From Lepagella muris (GTDB lineage Bacteria; Bacteroidota; Bacteroidia; Bacteroidales; Muribaculaceae), in assembly GCF_004793975.1 (NCBI RefSeq), contig NZ_SRYB01000013.1:55286-119285 (forward strand): 64,000 nt of DNA. Direction: 5' to 3'. Both the position numbers and the translations under genes were made by a program. Positions 43,580 through 52,344 of this stretch are shown one piece after another; position 1 is the stretch's first letter, and each line of letters begins with the position of its first letter. The notes under the pieces were generated by a model. It searched no databases. It was not told where the DNA came from and saw nothing but the letters and a program-made list of their open reading frames with translations.

Positions 43580-44016
43580 GAAGGATAGTATTATGTATGG
43601 TGGTAGGGGTCGCGACGGTGTTTGCGGCTATGGCTCAGGAGGGGCTTAACGTGGCGGAATTCTTTTCTGACGCCTATACCGGTAATCCGAAGGTGACGTT
43701 GGTAAGCATGAGTTATGACAAGGTTGAGAAAAACGGAATGAGAAAATACCGTAGCATCTCGGTGGAAGACTCTCCGGAACTTGCCGATAAAATCGGGAGA
43801 GCCGTAAGCAAGGATGGTGCGTCGGCAGTATCGAAAGAGGTGTCATACCGCGAGGGTCAGCTTTACTTCGGTTTCTATTCCATGGGAGGGAAACGGTCGG
43901 CAAGAAGGTATCTCCTCTATCTCAATCGCCGCCCGAAGGGTAAGGAGAAGACCACTCTGATATTCATAGAGGGAAATCTCAGTGATGCAGAGGTGAAGAG
44001 GATGATAAATAAGTGA
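43576..44016 (+). CDS. Small secreted protein of the ECF operon (DUF6108-like)
   Basis: 146 residues, signal peptide MRRIVLCMVVGVATVFAAMA, mature start QEGLNVAEFF. Mixed alpha/beta with YFGFYSMGGKRSARRYLLYL and TTLIFIEGNLSDAEVKRMI. I recall DUF6108 proteins at the same position in Bacteroides sigma operons, but cannot verify it. The start overlaps the anti-sigma stop by 4 bp (ATGA). Periplasmic; possibly a sensor or chaperone for the barrel proteins encoded next. Confidence 0.6.
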   Translation: MRRIVLCMVVGVATVFAAMAQEGLNVAEFFSDAYTGNPKVTLVSMSYDKVEKNGMRKYRSISVEDSPELADKIGRAVSKDGASAVSKEVSYREGQLYFGFYSMGGKRSARRYLLYLNRRPKGKEKTTLIFIEGNLSDAEVKRMINK

Positions 44017-44066
44017 TAACGTTAATAATTACTGATAAAACTATATCTGATAAAAAACTATATCGT

Positions 44067-44963
44067 ATGGAAAATATTGTAACGACCATAATCATGATCC
44101 TTATCGTGGCATGTATGCCTGTTGTGTCGAAAGGTGAAGAACCGGTTGATACGGTCAAGGTGGTGAAAAAGGCTGATGAGGTGGTAGTGACCCGTAAGGG
44201 GACAGTGACCCGACTTGAGGCTACACGTATGGATTCGCTTCAGAATGGCAAGTACTATATCTATGAGGTGGATGTGCGCACATCTTCACCGGATGAGGAG
44301 TACGACCTTCCGGATTTGTGGGAGATGAAATTGCCGTTTCTTCCCAATGACTGTGATAACTGCAGCGGTCGCCGTTTGCGCCGTCAGTTGACGGGCTTCT
44401 CCCACGTATATTGGGGCTGGAGATTCAATTATAACGACCGCCGGGAGGTGAAGAACGGTTTCGAGGTCGGCGTAAGGGATCTTGTGGGAGTGCGTTGGGA
44501 CCACGGACCGCAGACAGTAGGATTTTCTATCGGAGCAGGTTTTGGAATGATGCGTTTTCTTGCGCAGGATGGGTTCTGCTATGCCAAGCATGGGGATGCC
44601 CTCGTGTTCCGGAAGATTTCGGAAGGCATAAAGGTTGATAAGTCGCGTTTTGATGTCTGGCGGTTCCATATACCGGTGCTTCTTGACGTGCCTCTCGGCA
44701 AGGTGGGTAACTTTTCGATAGGTGGAGTTGCCAATCTCAATACGTATGCTTCAAGCAAAACTCAGACTATATCTGGCGATGAGAGGGAGAGCGTGAAATA
44801 CAAGCATTTCCAACAGCGTCTGTTCACAGCCGACCTGTTTGCCTCGCTTACTATAGAGGGAATAGGTATCTATGCCACGTGGAGCCCTATGTCGGTGTTC
44901 GGCGCAGGTTTCGGACCGGAGTTAAAGGGATGGTCAATAGGCGTGGATCTGCTGACTTTCTGA
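44067..44963 (+). CDS. Outer membrane beta-barrel protein of the ECF operon
   Basis: 298 residues from ATG 44067, which starts the signal peptide (MENIVTTIIMILIVACMPVV); an earlier ATG at 44013 overlaps the previous stop and would put 18 odd residues in front. After a ~90-residue polar region the protein becomes an alternating barrel (FNYNDRREVKNGFEVGVRDL; GVANLNTYASSKTQT) and ends GWSIGVDLLTF. Three cysteines (DCDNCSG) lie between the two parts. It resembles the next gene product, especially in the last 70 residues, so the two are paralogues. Exact role unknown. Confidence 0.7.
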   Translation: MENIVTTIIMILIVACMPVVSKGEEPVDTVKVVKKADEVVVTRKGTVTRLEATRMDSLQNGKYYIYEVDVRTSSPDEEYDLPDLWEMKLPFLPNDCDNCSGRRLRRQLTGFSHVYWGWRFNYNDRREVKNGFEVGVRDLVGVRWDHGPQTVGFSIGAGFGMMRFLAQDGFCYAKHGDALVFRKISEGIKVDKSRFDVWRFHIPVLLDVPLGKVGNFSIGGVANLNTYASSKTQTISGDERESVKYKHFQQRLFTADLFASLTIEGIGIYATWSPMSVFGAGFGPELKGWSIGVDLLTF

Positions 44964-45060
44964 TCCATTATTCCAAACACCGGGGATCTAAAACCGGAGT
45001 CTACCGGATTTGAATAGCTTATAAATTTGTCTACTTCTTATTTAAAACGGAATTAAAATT

Positions 45061-45975
45061 ATGAAATCAATAAGGATATTTACATTGGCAGCTCTCGCAT
45101 CATTGACCATGCTGCTGCCGGAAACGTCATATTCACAGGAGGAGAAGCCCGATACCATACTGCATATCACCACGCCCTCCAAGGTAGTCGTGACGGAGAA
45201 TGCATCGGGCAGCAAGGTAGAGGTGAGGTCGCTGACGGATGATGAGGAATTGATAGCCTCCGTATTCACGGGATATTCATCAGAATCATCGGTAAGCTCC
45301 AAAAGTCGGGAGGGTTTTCTCAACAGTTGGTGGTACAACCGTAATCTTCTGAATGTAGAAGAGAATCAAGGCTCTCATTGGGGAGTCTCGTTAGATGGCG
45401 TGTGCATCGGGCTTACCAATGCCCTCGACCAGACTCCGGAGGGTGGTCTTCAGTGGTCGAAATCTTTTGAGATAAGTTGGCTAAGTTGTCTCAACGTGTA
45501 TTATGAGTTCAGTCGTTCAAGGATATCGCTCGGACTTGGCTTCGACTGGCGTAACTATAAGGTCACGACGTCGGGTAGGGCACTCGTGGCTAATGCCGAC
45601 AAGGGTATCGGATGGGGCAACTATCCCGGTAATTCCGAAGGAAGATTCTCACGGTTAAAAGTGTTCAGCCTTCAGCTTCCGTTGCTATATGAGTGGGACG
45701 TGCCGAAATCCTCGCTGACGTTCAAGGCGGGTCCGATAATGAACTTCAATACGTATGCCTCCCTTAAAAGCGTATGGGATGATGAGGATGGGAACCGACA
45801 TGAATCATTCACTAAGGAGATAGAGCCGCGTAGGTTTACGGTAGACTTCTTCGCATCCCTATCCTTCTGCAAGGCCATCGGTCTTTACGTGAGATATTCG
45901 CCGATGAAAGTGATGGACGCTCCGACCGGTCTGAATTTCCGCCCATTGACCGTAGGCGTCACATTGGGAATCTGA
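45061..45975 (+). CDS. Outer membrane beta-barrel protein, paralogue of the preceding gene
   Basis: 304 residues, signal peptide MKSIRIFTLAALASLTMLLP then mature QEEKPDTILHIT. The mature part begins like the preceding protein (VVVTENASGSKVEVRSLTDD versus VVVTRKGTVTRLEATRMDSL) and shares the terminal strands (AIGLYVRYSPMKVMDAPTGL). It lies 97 bp downstream of its paralogue, still in the sigma operon or in a sub-operon, and ends at the hairpin 46016-46060. Probably an envelope protein controlled by the ECF factor. Confidence 0.7.
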   Translation: MKSIRIFTLAALASLTMLLPETSYSQEEKPDTILHITTPSKVVVTENASGSKVEVRSLTDDEELIASVFTGYSSESSVSSKSREGFLNSWWYNRNLLNVEENQGSHWGVSLDGVCIGLTNALDQTPEGGLQWSKSFEISWLSCLNVYYEFSRSRISLGLGFDWRNYKVTTSGRALVANADKGIGWGNYPGNSEGRFSRLKVFSLQLPLLYEWDVPKSSLTFKAGPIMNFNTYASLKSVWDDEDGNRHESFTKEIEPRRFTVDFFASLSFCKAIGLYVRYSPMKVMDAPTGLNFRPLTVGVTLGI

Positions 45976-45989
45976 TAAGGGCGTAATAA

Positions 45990-46060
45990 TTTGACAAGAT
46001 GAATATTTGTTGTTAAATTTGCATTGAGGAAAGATTGACTATCTCTTCTCAATGCAAATT
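45990..46060 (+). promoter_or_regulatory. Promoter merged with a 13-bp inverted repeat
   Basis: TTTG at 45990-45993 and TAAATTTG at 46014-46021 (20 bp apart) form a good promoter for the esterase gene. A perfect inverted repeat AATTTGCATTGAG (46016-46028) / CTCAATGCAAATT (46048-46060) overlaps the -7 box and is followed by TTTT. It may be the terminator of the preceding operon, an operator for the esterase gene, or both. Confidence 0.65.
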
Positions 46061-46076
46061 TTTATAACATAATATC

Positions 46077-46928
46077 ATGGGAATGAAAATCAGAAGATAT
46101 TTGGTGGCAGGATTTATGGGCATCTCATTCAGCGTCATGGCGCAGCAGAACAGGATTGACATGATGCTGTGGGATAAGAATGTAGGAGCAGATCAGGCAA
46201 AGGCAATCGTAGAGAAGGCGGATTTCAACCGAGATCCGGCAATTACGGTCTATAAGGCGGCAAAACCTAATGGCAAGGCAATAATCATGTGCCCCGGCGG
46301 TGGTTACGGATGGGAAGCCACCGGACATGAAGGTCACGACATAGCTCATTGGCTCAATAATCAGGGCGTGACATACGTGGTGCTCAAATACCGTCTGCCG
46401 CAGGGGAATCATGAGATACCGTTGTCGGATGCAGAACAGGCAATACGGCTCGTGAGGGAGCATGCCGAGGAATGGGGCGTTGATCCGTCAAAGGTAGGCA
46501 TAATGGGAGCTTCCGCAGGTGGACATCTGGCGTCAACCGTCGCCACCCACTACACAAGCGCGGCAACCCGTCCCGATTTCCAGATACTTTTCTATCCTGT
46601 GATCACAATGGACCCGTCATACACCCATGCCGGGTCAAGGACCAACCTACTTGGGGAGAACCCCTCTGCCGATCTACAGAACAGATTCAGCAACGAGTTG
46701 CAGGTCACGCCCGACACTCCCAAAGCCTTCCTAATACTGTCATCAGACGACGATATAGTTCCGGTAGCCAACAGCATAAACTACTATACCTCATTAGTCA
46801 GCAACAAAGTGCCCGTAGCCATGCATATTTATCCCAACGGTGGTCATGGCTACGGCTACAGCGAATGGTTCACCTACAAAGACCAATGGAAATCCGAATT
46901 GGAGAAATGGCTCCGCGAAGAAATCTGA
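46077..46928 (+). CDS. Secreted alpha/beta hydrolase (esterase, BD-FAE/acetylxylan-esterase-like)
   Basis: 283 residues (281 from the ATG at 46083). Signal peptide ending FSVMAQ, mature QNRIDMMLWD. Oxyanion-hole motif MCPGGGYGWEA, nucleophile elbow GASAGGHLAS (serine about residue 144), acid D in SSDDDIVPVA and base H in NGGHGYGYSEW: a complete triad. This is the usual form of Bacteroidales carbohydrate esterases that remove acetyl or similar groups from plant polysaccharides. No polysaccharide-utilisation genes are next to it, so its substrate is open. Own promoter. Confidence 0.88.
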   Translation: MGMKIRRYLVAGFMGISFSVMAQQNRIDMMLWDKNVGADQAKAIVEKADFNRDPAITVYKAAKPNGKAIIMCPGGGYGWEATGHEGHDIAHWLNNQGVTYVVLKYRLPQGNHEIPLSDAEQAIRLVREHAEEWGVDPSKVGIMGASAGGHLASTVATHYTSAATRPDFQILFYPVITMDPSYTHAGSRTNLLGENPSADLQNRFSNELQVTPDTPKAFLILSSDDDIVPVANSINYYTSLVSNKVPVAMHIYPNGGHGYGYSEWFTYKDQWKSELEKWLREEI

Positions 46929-47000
46929 CCTACAAAGGCAGCAGAAATAATACGTAAGCTGATACATTGGAAATGATAAACGATTTCAAAATAATGTCGT

Positions 47001-48506
47001 ATGAGTATAGAAATACAAAAACTAATCGGAGAAGCAACAGCCTACGACAAAAAACAAATGCTTGAGATCAAACGACCTAAAAGTTGGCTCAAAAGTGTGT
47101 CTGCTTTTGCGAATGGTGAAGGGGGTATGTTGATATTTGGTATTAGTGATGATAATCAAGTAGTCGGGCTTGATGATGCGGAAGGTGATGCCGAGAGAAT
47201 CAGCGAGGAGATAAAAAACAAACTTGATCCGGTTCCGGCAGTCAATCTTGAATATAAGAAAGTTGATTGTAAGACGCTTGTCGTGTTGCATGTATATCCT
47301 GGACAAGAAACTCCTTATTATTATATTGGCGACAAACAACGTCTTGCATTTGTACGCATAGGCAATGAATCTGTCACTGCAGACCGTATTCAATTGAAGA
47401 ACCTTGTTATGCGAGGTTCCGGAAGAACTTACGACAGTCTGCCATCAAATTACAAGTTCGGAGATATGGCATTTTCCAAACTAAAGTCTGTGCATTACAA
47501 AAGATTACAGCGTTCATTTGAAGATAATGAGTTTGTGTCATGGGGAATTATTGATGAGAATGGTAATCTGACGAATGCCGGCGCATTATTAGCTGATGAA
47601 TCCCCTTTACGACAATCACGCATATTCTGTACCCGTTGGAATGGTCTGGACATGACAAATGGATTGGGGGAAGCGATAGATGACATTGAATTGGACGGTA
47701 GTATAATTGGTCAGTTACAGGATGCCGTATCTTTTGTCAGAAATAATTCGCAGAAGAAATGGAGGAAGAAGAATGATTATCGTGAGGAACTTCCCGATTA
47801 TCCGGAGAGAGCAGTGACAGAAGCGATAGTGAATGCAATTATCCATCGAGATTATGTGCAAATGGGAAGTGAAATTCATATTGACATGTATGATAATAGG
47901 TTAGAAATATATTCTCCCGGAGGTATGATGGATGGAAGACTGATTCAGCAGTTGAATCCACTTACTGTTCCATCCAAAAGAAGGAATCCGTTATTGGCAG
48001 ATTTCTTCAGTCGATTGGGACTTATGGAAAGGCGAGGAAGTGGAATGAAAAAGATAATAAACACTTATGAGCATTACGAACATCTTTTGGATTATCATGC
48101 ACCGGAGTTTAACTCTAATGCTTCAGAGTTTCATGTGATACTGTGGAATCTGAATTATGACCATGATAGGGTGGAAATAAGTGAAGAGGGTAATGTGGAA
48201 GAGTTCGCGAATGACGGAAAAGAGTTCGCGAATGACGGAAAAGAGTTCGCGAATAAGGATGAACAGTTCGTAAAAGACAGAAAAGAGTTCTTGAGGGCGA
48301 GTCGCCAAATTTACAGTATTATATCAACGAATCCTCGGATAACTACTGCACAGATGGCAGAAAAACTAAAAATATCCCAACGTCAAGTTCAAAAAAATCT
48401 AAAACGCTTGCAAGATACAGGCAGGATTTCTCGTTCAGGAAGCCGTAAAAATAGTGAATGGAAGATTATAGATGAGGAATATGAGGGATTCTTTGATAGA
48501 ATATAA
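47001..48506 (+). CDS. AlbA_2/Schlafen-type DNA-binding protein with ATPase-like domain
   Basis: 501 residues. Residues ~10-130 are an AlbA_2 (Schlafen-like) domain (LEIKRPKSWLKSVSAFANGE; GMLIFGISDDNQVVGLDD). Residues ~260-370 are a GHKL/HATPase_c_4 segment with N-box AVTEAIVNAIIHRDY and G-box RRGSGMKKI. A degenerate repeat region (EEFANDGKEFANDGKEFA) follows at ~400-430, then a C-terminal winged helix (ITTAQMAEKLKISQRQVQKN). Such proteins act as transcription regulators or in defence and mobile elements. The gene is noticeably A+T-rich relative to the esterase and cdsA genes on either side, which suggests transfer. Monocistronic. Confidence 0.85.
   Translation: MSIEIQKLIGEATAYDKKQMLEIKRPKSWLKSVSAFANGEGGMLIFGISDDNQVVGLDDAEGDAERISEEIKNKLDPVPAVNLEYKKVDCKTLVVLHVYPGQETPYYYIGDKQRLAFVRIGNESVTADRIQLKNLVMRGSGRTYDSLPSNYKFGDMAFSKLKSVHYKRLQRSFEDNEFVSWGIIDENGNLTNAGALLADESPLRQSRIFCTRWNGLDMTNGLGEAIDDIELDGSIIGQLQDAVSFVRNNSQKKWRKKNDYREELPDYPERAVTEAIVNAIIHRDYVQMGSEIHIDMYDNRLEIYSPGGMMDGRLIQQLNPLTVPSKRRNPLLADFFSRLGLMERRGSGMKKIINTYEHYEHLLDYHAPEFNSNASEFHVILWNLNYDHDRVEISEEGNVEEFANDGKEFANDGKEFANKDEQFVKDRKEFLRASRQIYSIISTNPRITTAQMAEKLKISQRQVQKNLKRLQDTGRISRSGSRKNSEWKIIDEEYEGFFDRI
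48201..48258 (+). repeat. 21-bp tandem repeat inside the AlbA_2 gene
   Basis: Unit GAGTTCGCGAATGACGGAAA plus A: two exact copies (48201-48221, 48222-48242), a third partial copy, then degenerate ones up to ~48290. It encodes the heptad EFANDGK. Being 21 bp, copy-number change keeps the frame. Confidence 0.9.
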
Positions 48507-48537
48507 TTCGAAACGAAGTCTTAAATTCGGACGATTT

Positions 48538-48568
48538 TTTGAAGATTTCTAAATTCTTTGTACTTTTG
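48538..48568 (+). promoter_or_regulatory. Promoter of cdsA
   Basis: TTTG at 48538-48541 and TACTTTTG at 48561-48568, 19 bp apart, 20 bp before the ATG: the best-spaced promoter in the window together with that of the NlpC/P60 gene. Confidence 0.75.
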
Positions 48569-48588
48569 CAGCGAAAAACAAAAGAGAA

Positions 48589-49404
48589 ATGGATCTGAAA
48601 AAATTATCAGTAAGAACAGTGTCAGGGCTTATCTATGCCGGACTGATCATAGGGTGTATATTTTGGGGATTGACTCCGTTCAGCTGTCTGGCGACGGTAT
48701 GTGCGTTGCTGGCAGTTTACGAGTTTGATAAGATTACGGAAAAGATGGGCTCCGGAGGTCCGCTGATCATGGGTCTTGATATGCTTGGTGTGGTCATGCT
48801 GGTATTTGGTCGGCTGTTTTATCCGTTGGTAATATGGGTGTTTATAATGCTGCTGCGTATGACGTTGCAGCTTTACATCAAGAGCACGACCCCTATAACG
48901 TCCATAGCGAAGTCCTTCATGTCGCAGATATATATCGGTCTGCCCTTAGGATTGATGGTGCTTCTCGCCGACGTGAGGCATCTCCACGCAGTGCTTGCCA
49001 TCTTCATACTGATATGGCTAAACGATACGGGTGCATTTCTTGTGGGGAGCATGTTGGGACGTCATCGGCTGTTTGAGCGTATATCCCCGAAGAAATCGTG
49101 GGAAGGATTCTTCGGAGGTCTGGCATTCGACGTCATTGCATCAGTCCTGTTCGGTATCTATGCCTCCACCTTCTTCGGGTTGGAGATAAGCGTATATGGC
49201 TGGGTCGGTCTTGGGGTAGTGGTCTGCCTCTTCTCCACATGGGGAGATCTCGTGGAATCAATGCTTAAGCGCAGCCTGCATATAAAGGATTCAGGCTCAC
49301 TGATCCCCGGTCATGGCGGCATACTTGACCGCATCGATTCATTGCTCTTTGTTATGCCGGCATGCGTAATCTATTTGATGATCCTATCAGAGATAGGACT
49401 CTGA
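48589..49404 (+). CDS. cdsA: Phosphatidate cytidylyltransferase
   Basis: 271 residues, about eight transmembrane segments. The family signature is complete near the C-terminus: STWGDLVESMLKRSLHIKDS and GSLIPGHGGILDRIDSLLF. It converts phosphatidic acid and CTP to CDP-diacylglycerol, the precursor of all phospholipids, in the inner membrane. Its own promoter and a terminator enclose it, so it is expressed alone. Glycerol-3-phosphate from the glp operon in this window feeds the same pathway, though the two loci are unlinked. Confidence 0.95.
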   Translation: MDLKKLSVRTVSGLIYAGLIIGCIFWGLTPFSCLATVCALLAVYEFDKITEKMGSGGPLIMGLDMLGVVMLVFGRLFYPLVIWVFIMLLRMTLQLYIKSTTPITSIAKSFMSQIYIGLPLGLMVLLADVRHLHAVLAIFILIWLNDTGAFLVGSMLGRHRLFERISPKKSWEGFFGGLAFDVIASVLFGIYASTFFGLEISVYGWVGLGVVVCLFSTWGDLVESMLKRSLHIKDSGSLIPGHGGILDRIDSLLFVMPACVIYLMILSEIGL

Positions 49405-49426
49405 TTGAAAGATAATTGAAAAAAGG

Positions 49427-49462
49427 AATCCGGATTCAAAACCATTTTGAATCCGGATTTTC
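49427..49462 (+). terminator. Terminator of cdsA
   Basis: Perfect 14-bp stem AATCCGGATTCAAA / TTTGAATCCGGATT with a 5-nt loop, followed by TTCTATTTTA. Confidence 0.85.
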
Positions 49463-49492
49463 TATTTTAAATTCTGATAATTCTGACAATCC

Positions 49493-49523
49493 TGTCATTA
49501 TTGGCAATTTGACAATAATGACA
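49493..49523. repeat. Inverted repeat downstream of the outer membrane barrel gene
   Basis: TGTCATTATTG / CAATAATGACA, 11-bp arms, 9-bp spacer. No T run follows on the minus strand. Words such as TGTCATTATTGTCAG also recur inside the LysM gene (~51940-51990), so this may be a locally amplified simple motif. Confidence 0.5.
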
Positions 49524-49541
49524 TTAATTACAGAATCGGCA

Positions 49542-50261
49542 TTATTTTACCCTGAACCAGTATCCGATTGTCGCGGAGATTGTCATCTGGTTTGAAGCAC
49601 TGTAAGTATCCGTCCGTTTTGAGGGGAATACGTTGCCGAGTCCATAATAGAATCTGGCTTCAATGCATAGCGAGTTGCGTTTGTTTAGGTTGAACTCACC
49701 GCCTAACCCTGCTGAAATGCCATAGTCCAGTTTCTGAGTCGCATCCATTAGCATTTGCTCGTTCATGCGGTTGTTGTACGGGAAATCGGGGAGTGATGCC
49801 ATCTGTTTCGGATCGAAATTCGCACTTGTGGATTCACCGAGGAACAACGCTACCTGTGGTCCGGCATTGAAGAAGAATTTGCCACGTCGTCCGAAATAGA
49901 TGTGTGCCATCACCGGAAGTTCCACATAATTGAGCGTCCTGCTGTAGTTATATGGAGCCTCTTCAAAATTCTCGCTCCATCCACGCTGCACGAAATTAAG
50001 CTCTGCGAGAAGTCCGAAATGATCCTCCTCTACATATCTCACCATCACGCCGGCAGTCATACCCGGGTTGAATTTCTGACGGACGGATGGATTGAAAAAT
50101 ACCTCAGACAATGTTGCACCCCCCTTGACGCCGATAGCCACGTTTGAGCTGTAGTGGGTCTGCGCTACAGCTGATGCTGCCGACAACAGCATTGCGGATG
50201 CCAGCACCGACTTCATCCATTTGCCTGATGAAAGGGATATTATTGACTTTCCGAATCTCAT
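49542..50261 (-). CDS. PorT/OMP_b-brl type outer membrane barrel protein
   Basis: 239 residues. The ATG at 50261 overlaps the upstream LysM gene stop by 4 bp (ATGA), which favours it over the internal ATG at 50216, although the latter begins a better-looking signal peptide (MKSVLASAMLLSAASAVAQ). The mature part is an eight-strand barrel: GVKGGATLSEVFFNP, GLLAELNFVQRGW, YVELPVMAHIYFG, FNAGPQVALFLG, ISAGLGGEF and the final SATIGYWFRVK. PorT-like barrels are common small outer membrane proteins in Bacteroidetes. Operon partner of a LysM protein, so it may link outer membrane and peptidoglycan. Confidence 0.82.
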   Translation of the reverse strand: MRFGKSIISLSSGKWMKSVLASAMLLSAASAVAQTHYSSNVAIGVKGGATLSEVFFNPSVRQKFNPGMTAGVMVRYVEEDHFGLLAELNFVQRGWSENFEEAPYNYSRTLNYVELPVMAHIYFGRRGKFFFNAGPQVALFLGESTSANFDPKQMASLPDFPYNNRMNEQMLMDATQKLDYGISAGLGGEFNLNKRNSLCIEARFYYGLGNVFPSKRTDTYSASNQMTISATIGYWFRVK

Positions 50262-52288
50262 TTCACTAATTCTTTATCAATAAATCCCCCCTTACGGAAT
50301 TTGAGCAGGTAGCCTGTCGGATTGATGAATCCACCCCAGTTATTGACTCTGACAAGGTTTATATCGGTCTGAATGGTTGGGTCATCACTGCCGGAGAATC
50401 CACGGTTGAAGTCGCCTCCGTTTGCTGCAGTGGAGGGTATGAAGTATTTTGCCACGTCATACCCGCTTGCCGCGAAGTTGGGGAAGGATTTCACCGGATG
50501 TCCGCCATACATGTCGGAGAAGGAAGCATTAAACCTTGAGCCATGGGATGAGTCAGCATCAAACCATACTCTTGAAGGGATCAATACCTCGGCATCGGAG
50601 AAGCGGTCGCCGTAGGTGTCGGTAAGCATCACCCAGCTCGGACGTCCCACCAGGGTTATAGATGTGGCGGGATATTTCTCCCTCAGATTGTCTACAGAAT
50701 GAAGGATATCCGAAATCTCCTCTTTCTTGTTGGAATAGGCATATATGAGGTAGGAATCAGTCTCGCCCAGTTCAGTATCGGAGAGGGCGGCAATACTTCT
50801 CTTTGTCACTTTATCAGACGAGTATTTTGGAAGAAGTATTTCCGCGATACCATCGTTGGCATCCTCATTACCTACTACGATTACCTTCCTACTGGAATAT
50901 TCATCGTAGATTCTGTCGGCAAGATGCTGGTTAAAGAATGTTGACGGGGGGAGAATCTGCACCATTGAGGGATTGTCTTCAAACAGCTCGTTCTTCACAT
51001 CGAATACGTTGACCACCTCGATATGGTTGGTGTTGCCATAGTCAGCAAGGAAAGCGGGGAAATTCTTGTCGGCAGTAGCCACGATAAGGTTCGGCTCAAA
51101 ATCGTCAAGAGCATCTGTCACGCTTGTGGTGGCACCCCTTCCGTCAATAACCTTGAAATTGATCTTATAAGGGGAGTTCTTCAGCTCATCAATTGCGAGA
51201 AGGAACCCTCTTGTAAAGTCGACATCCTTTTTTGAAGTCGGTTCGTCGAGAATGGCAGCTACTTTCACCTCATTAAGGAGCTCTCGATCGGAATCGATGT
51301 TGTGGATAGAATCATACATCTCCTGTATCCCTTCCGACGACAATTCTCTGGGGTCTTGCGTCTCCACCACTTTCTCAACTTGCACGGTCTCCACGACAGG
51401 CACGTTTACAATGGTGTTTTTCTTGAGGTTGGTAGTGTTCTCGTTGGCATCGCGGAGAGTGGATTCATCCACGCCGGTCTTTTGAGAAATGGTTTCCCAC
51501 GTCTCATTCTTTCCGACCTTATAGCTCTCAACGCTTGCAAGACGTTCCTCCTCGACCGTTTCGGTATGCACGTTCTTACTGTTGGAGTTTACTGCAATCC
51601 TCACAGTTTCGCCCGCCTTGAAATTCTTTTCCGACACGGCAGGGTTGGCAGAGAGTATATCTTCCACCGTCGTGTGGTATCTCTTGGCGAGGGAATAGAG
51701 AGTGTCGCCATGTTTCACCACATAATATAGATATTTGTCGGATACAGTTTCCGGCGATTGCTGGATTACGATTGTCTCACCCGCCTTGATACCATATCTT
51801 GCATTTGGGTAGGCCTCATATATCTGCTCAAGAGGCACGTTGTATTGGCGTGAGATACTATATACGGTCTCGCCTTTTCTCACGACGTGGCGGATGGGTT
51901 CGTAAGAGGTCTGTTCGGCAGAGTCGGCAGAGTCATTGCTGTCATTTCTGACAATATTGTCATTATTGTCAGAAACGACATTATTGACATTCCTGTCAGA
52001 ATTGCCGCTATTGGTATTATTGCCGGAAACGGGAGCATCTACGGGATAATATAGACGCGATCCTTTTTTCATCTCGGAAGAGGCATTAGGATTCAGTTTG
52101 ATCAGCTCGTTCAAATCCCAGCCATGTTGCTTTGCTATTCCATATATGGATTCCCCTTTTTTTATTTCGTGATAGAAATACTCTTTGCCGAGTATCTCTA
52201 CTTTGGGAAGGTTTGGTTGGGCTGCAAAGATCGGTAATGCGACGGCAGCTATTCCCATCCAGGAGAAAATGCGGTAATTGGTCTTCAT
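50258..52288 (-). CDS. LysM protein fused to a periplasmic-binding-protein-like domain
   Basis: 676 residues with signal peptide (cleavage after IFAAQ). Four LysM domains: ~37-83 (YHEIKKGESIYGIAKQHGWD), 134-176 (HVVRKGETVYSISRQYNVPL), 188-232 (YYVVKHGDTLYSLAKRYHTT) and 256-298 (YKVGKNETWETISQKTGVDE). An Asn/Asp/Ser-rich linker separates the first two. From ~341 a two-lobed type-I binding-protein fold follows (KVAAILDEPTSKKDVDFTRG; FFNQHLADRIYDEYSSRKV; YPATSITLVGRPSWVML), resembling LivJ/Peripla_BP_6. LysM anchors it to peptidoglycan, while the other part could sense a ligand or bind lipoproteins like LpoA. Widespread in Bacteroidales; function unclear. Confidence 0.88.
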   Translation of the reverse strand: MKTNYRIFSWMGIAAVALPIFAAQPNLPKVEILGKEYFYHEIKKGESIYGIAKQHGWDLNELIKLNPNASSEMKKGSRLYYPVDAPVSGNNTNSGNSDRNVNNVVSDNNDNIVRNDSNDSADSAEQTSYEPIRHVVRKGETVYSISRQYNVPLEQIYEAYPNARYGIKAGETIVIQQSPETVSDKYLYYVVKHGDTLYSLAKRYHTTVEDILSANPAVSEKNFKAGETVRIAVNSNSKNVHTETVEEERLASVESYKVGKNETWETISQKTGVDESTLRDANENTTNLKKNTIVNVPVVETVQVEKVVETQDPRELSSEGIQEMYDSIHNIDSDRELLNEVKVAAILDEPTSKKDVDFTRGFLLAIDELKNSPYKINFKVIDGRGATTSVTDALDDFEPNLIVATADKNFPAFLADYGNTNHIEVVNVFDVKNELFEDNPSMVQILPPSTFFNQHLADRIYDEYSSRKVIVVGNEDANDGIAEILLPKYSSDKVTKRSIAALSDTELGETDSYLIYAYSNKKEEISDILHSVDNLREKYPATSITLVGRPSWVMLTDTYGDRFSDAEVLIPSRVWFDADSSHGSRFNASFSDMYGGHPVKSFPNFAASGYDVAKYFIPSTAANGGDFNRGFSGSDDPTIQTDINLVRVNNWGGFINPTGYLLKFRKGGFIDKELVK

Positions 52289-52344
52289 CTGATAAATTAC
52301 ATTGATTTTCCGATGCAGATATTCTCAACGGATAAATGTAACTG

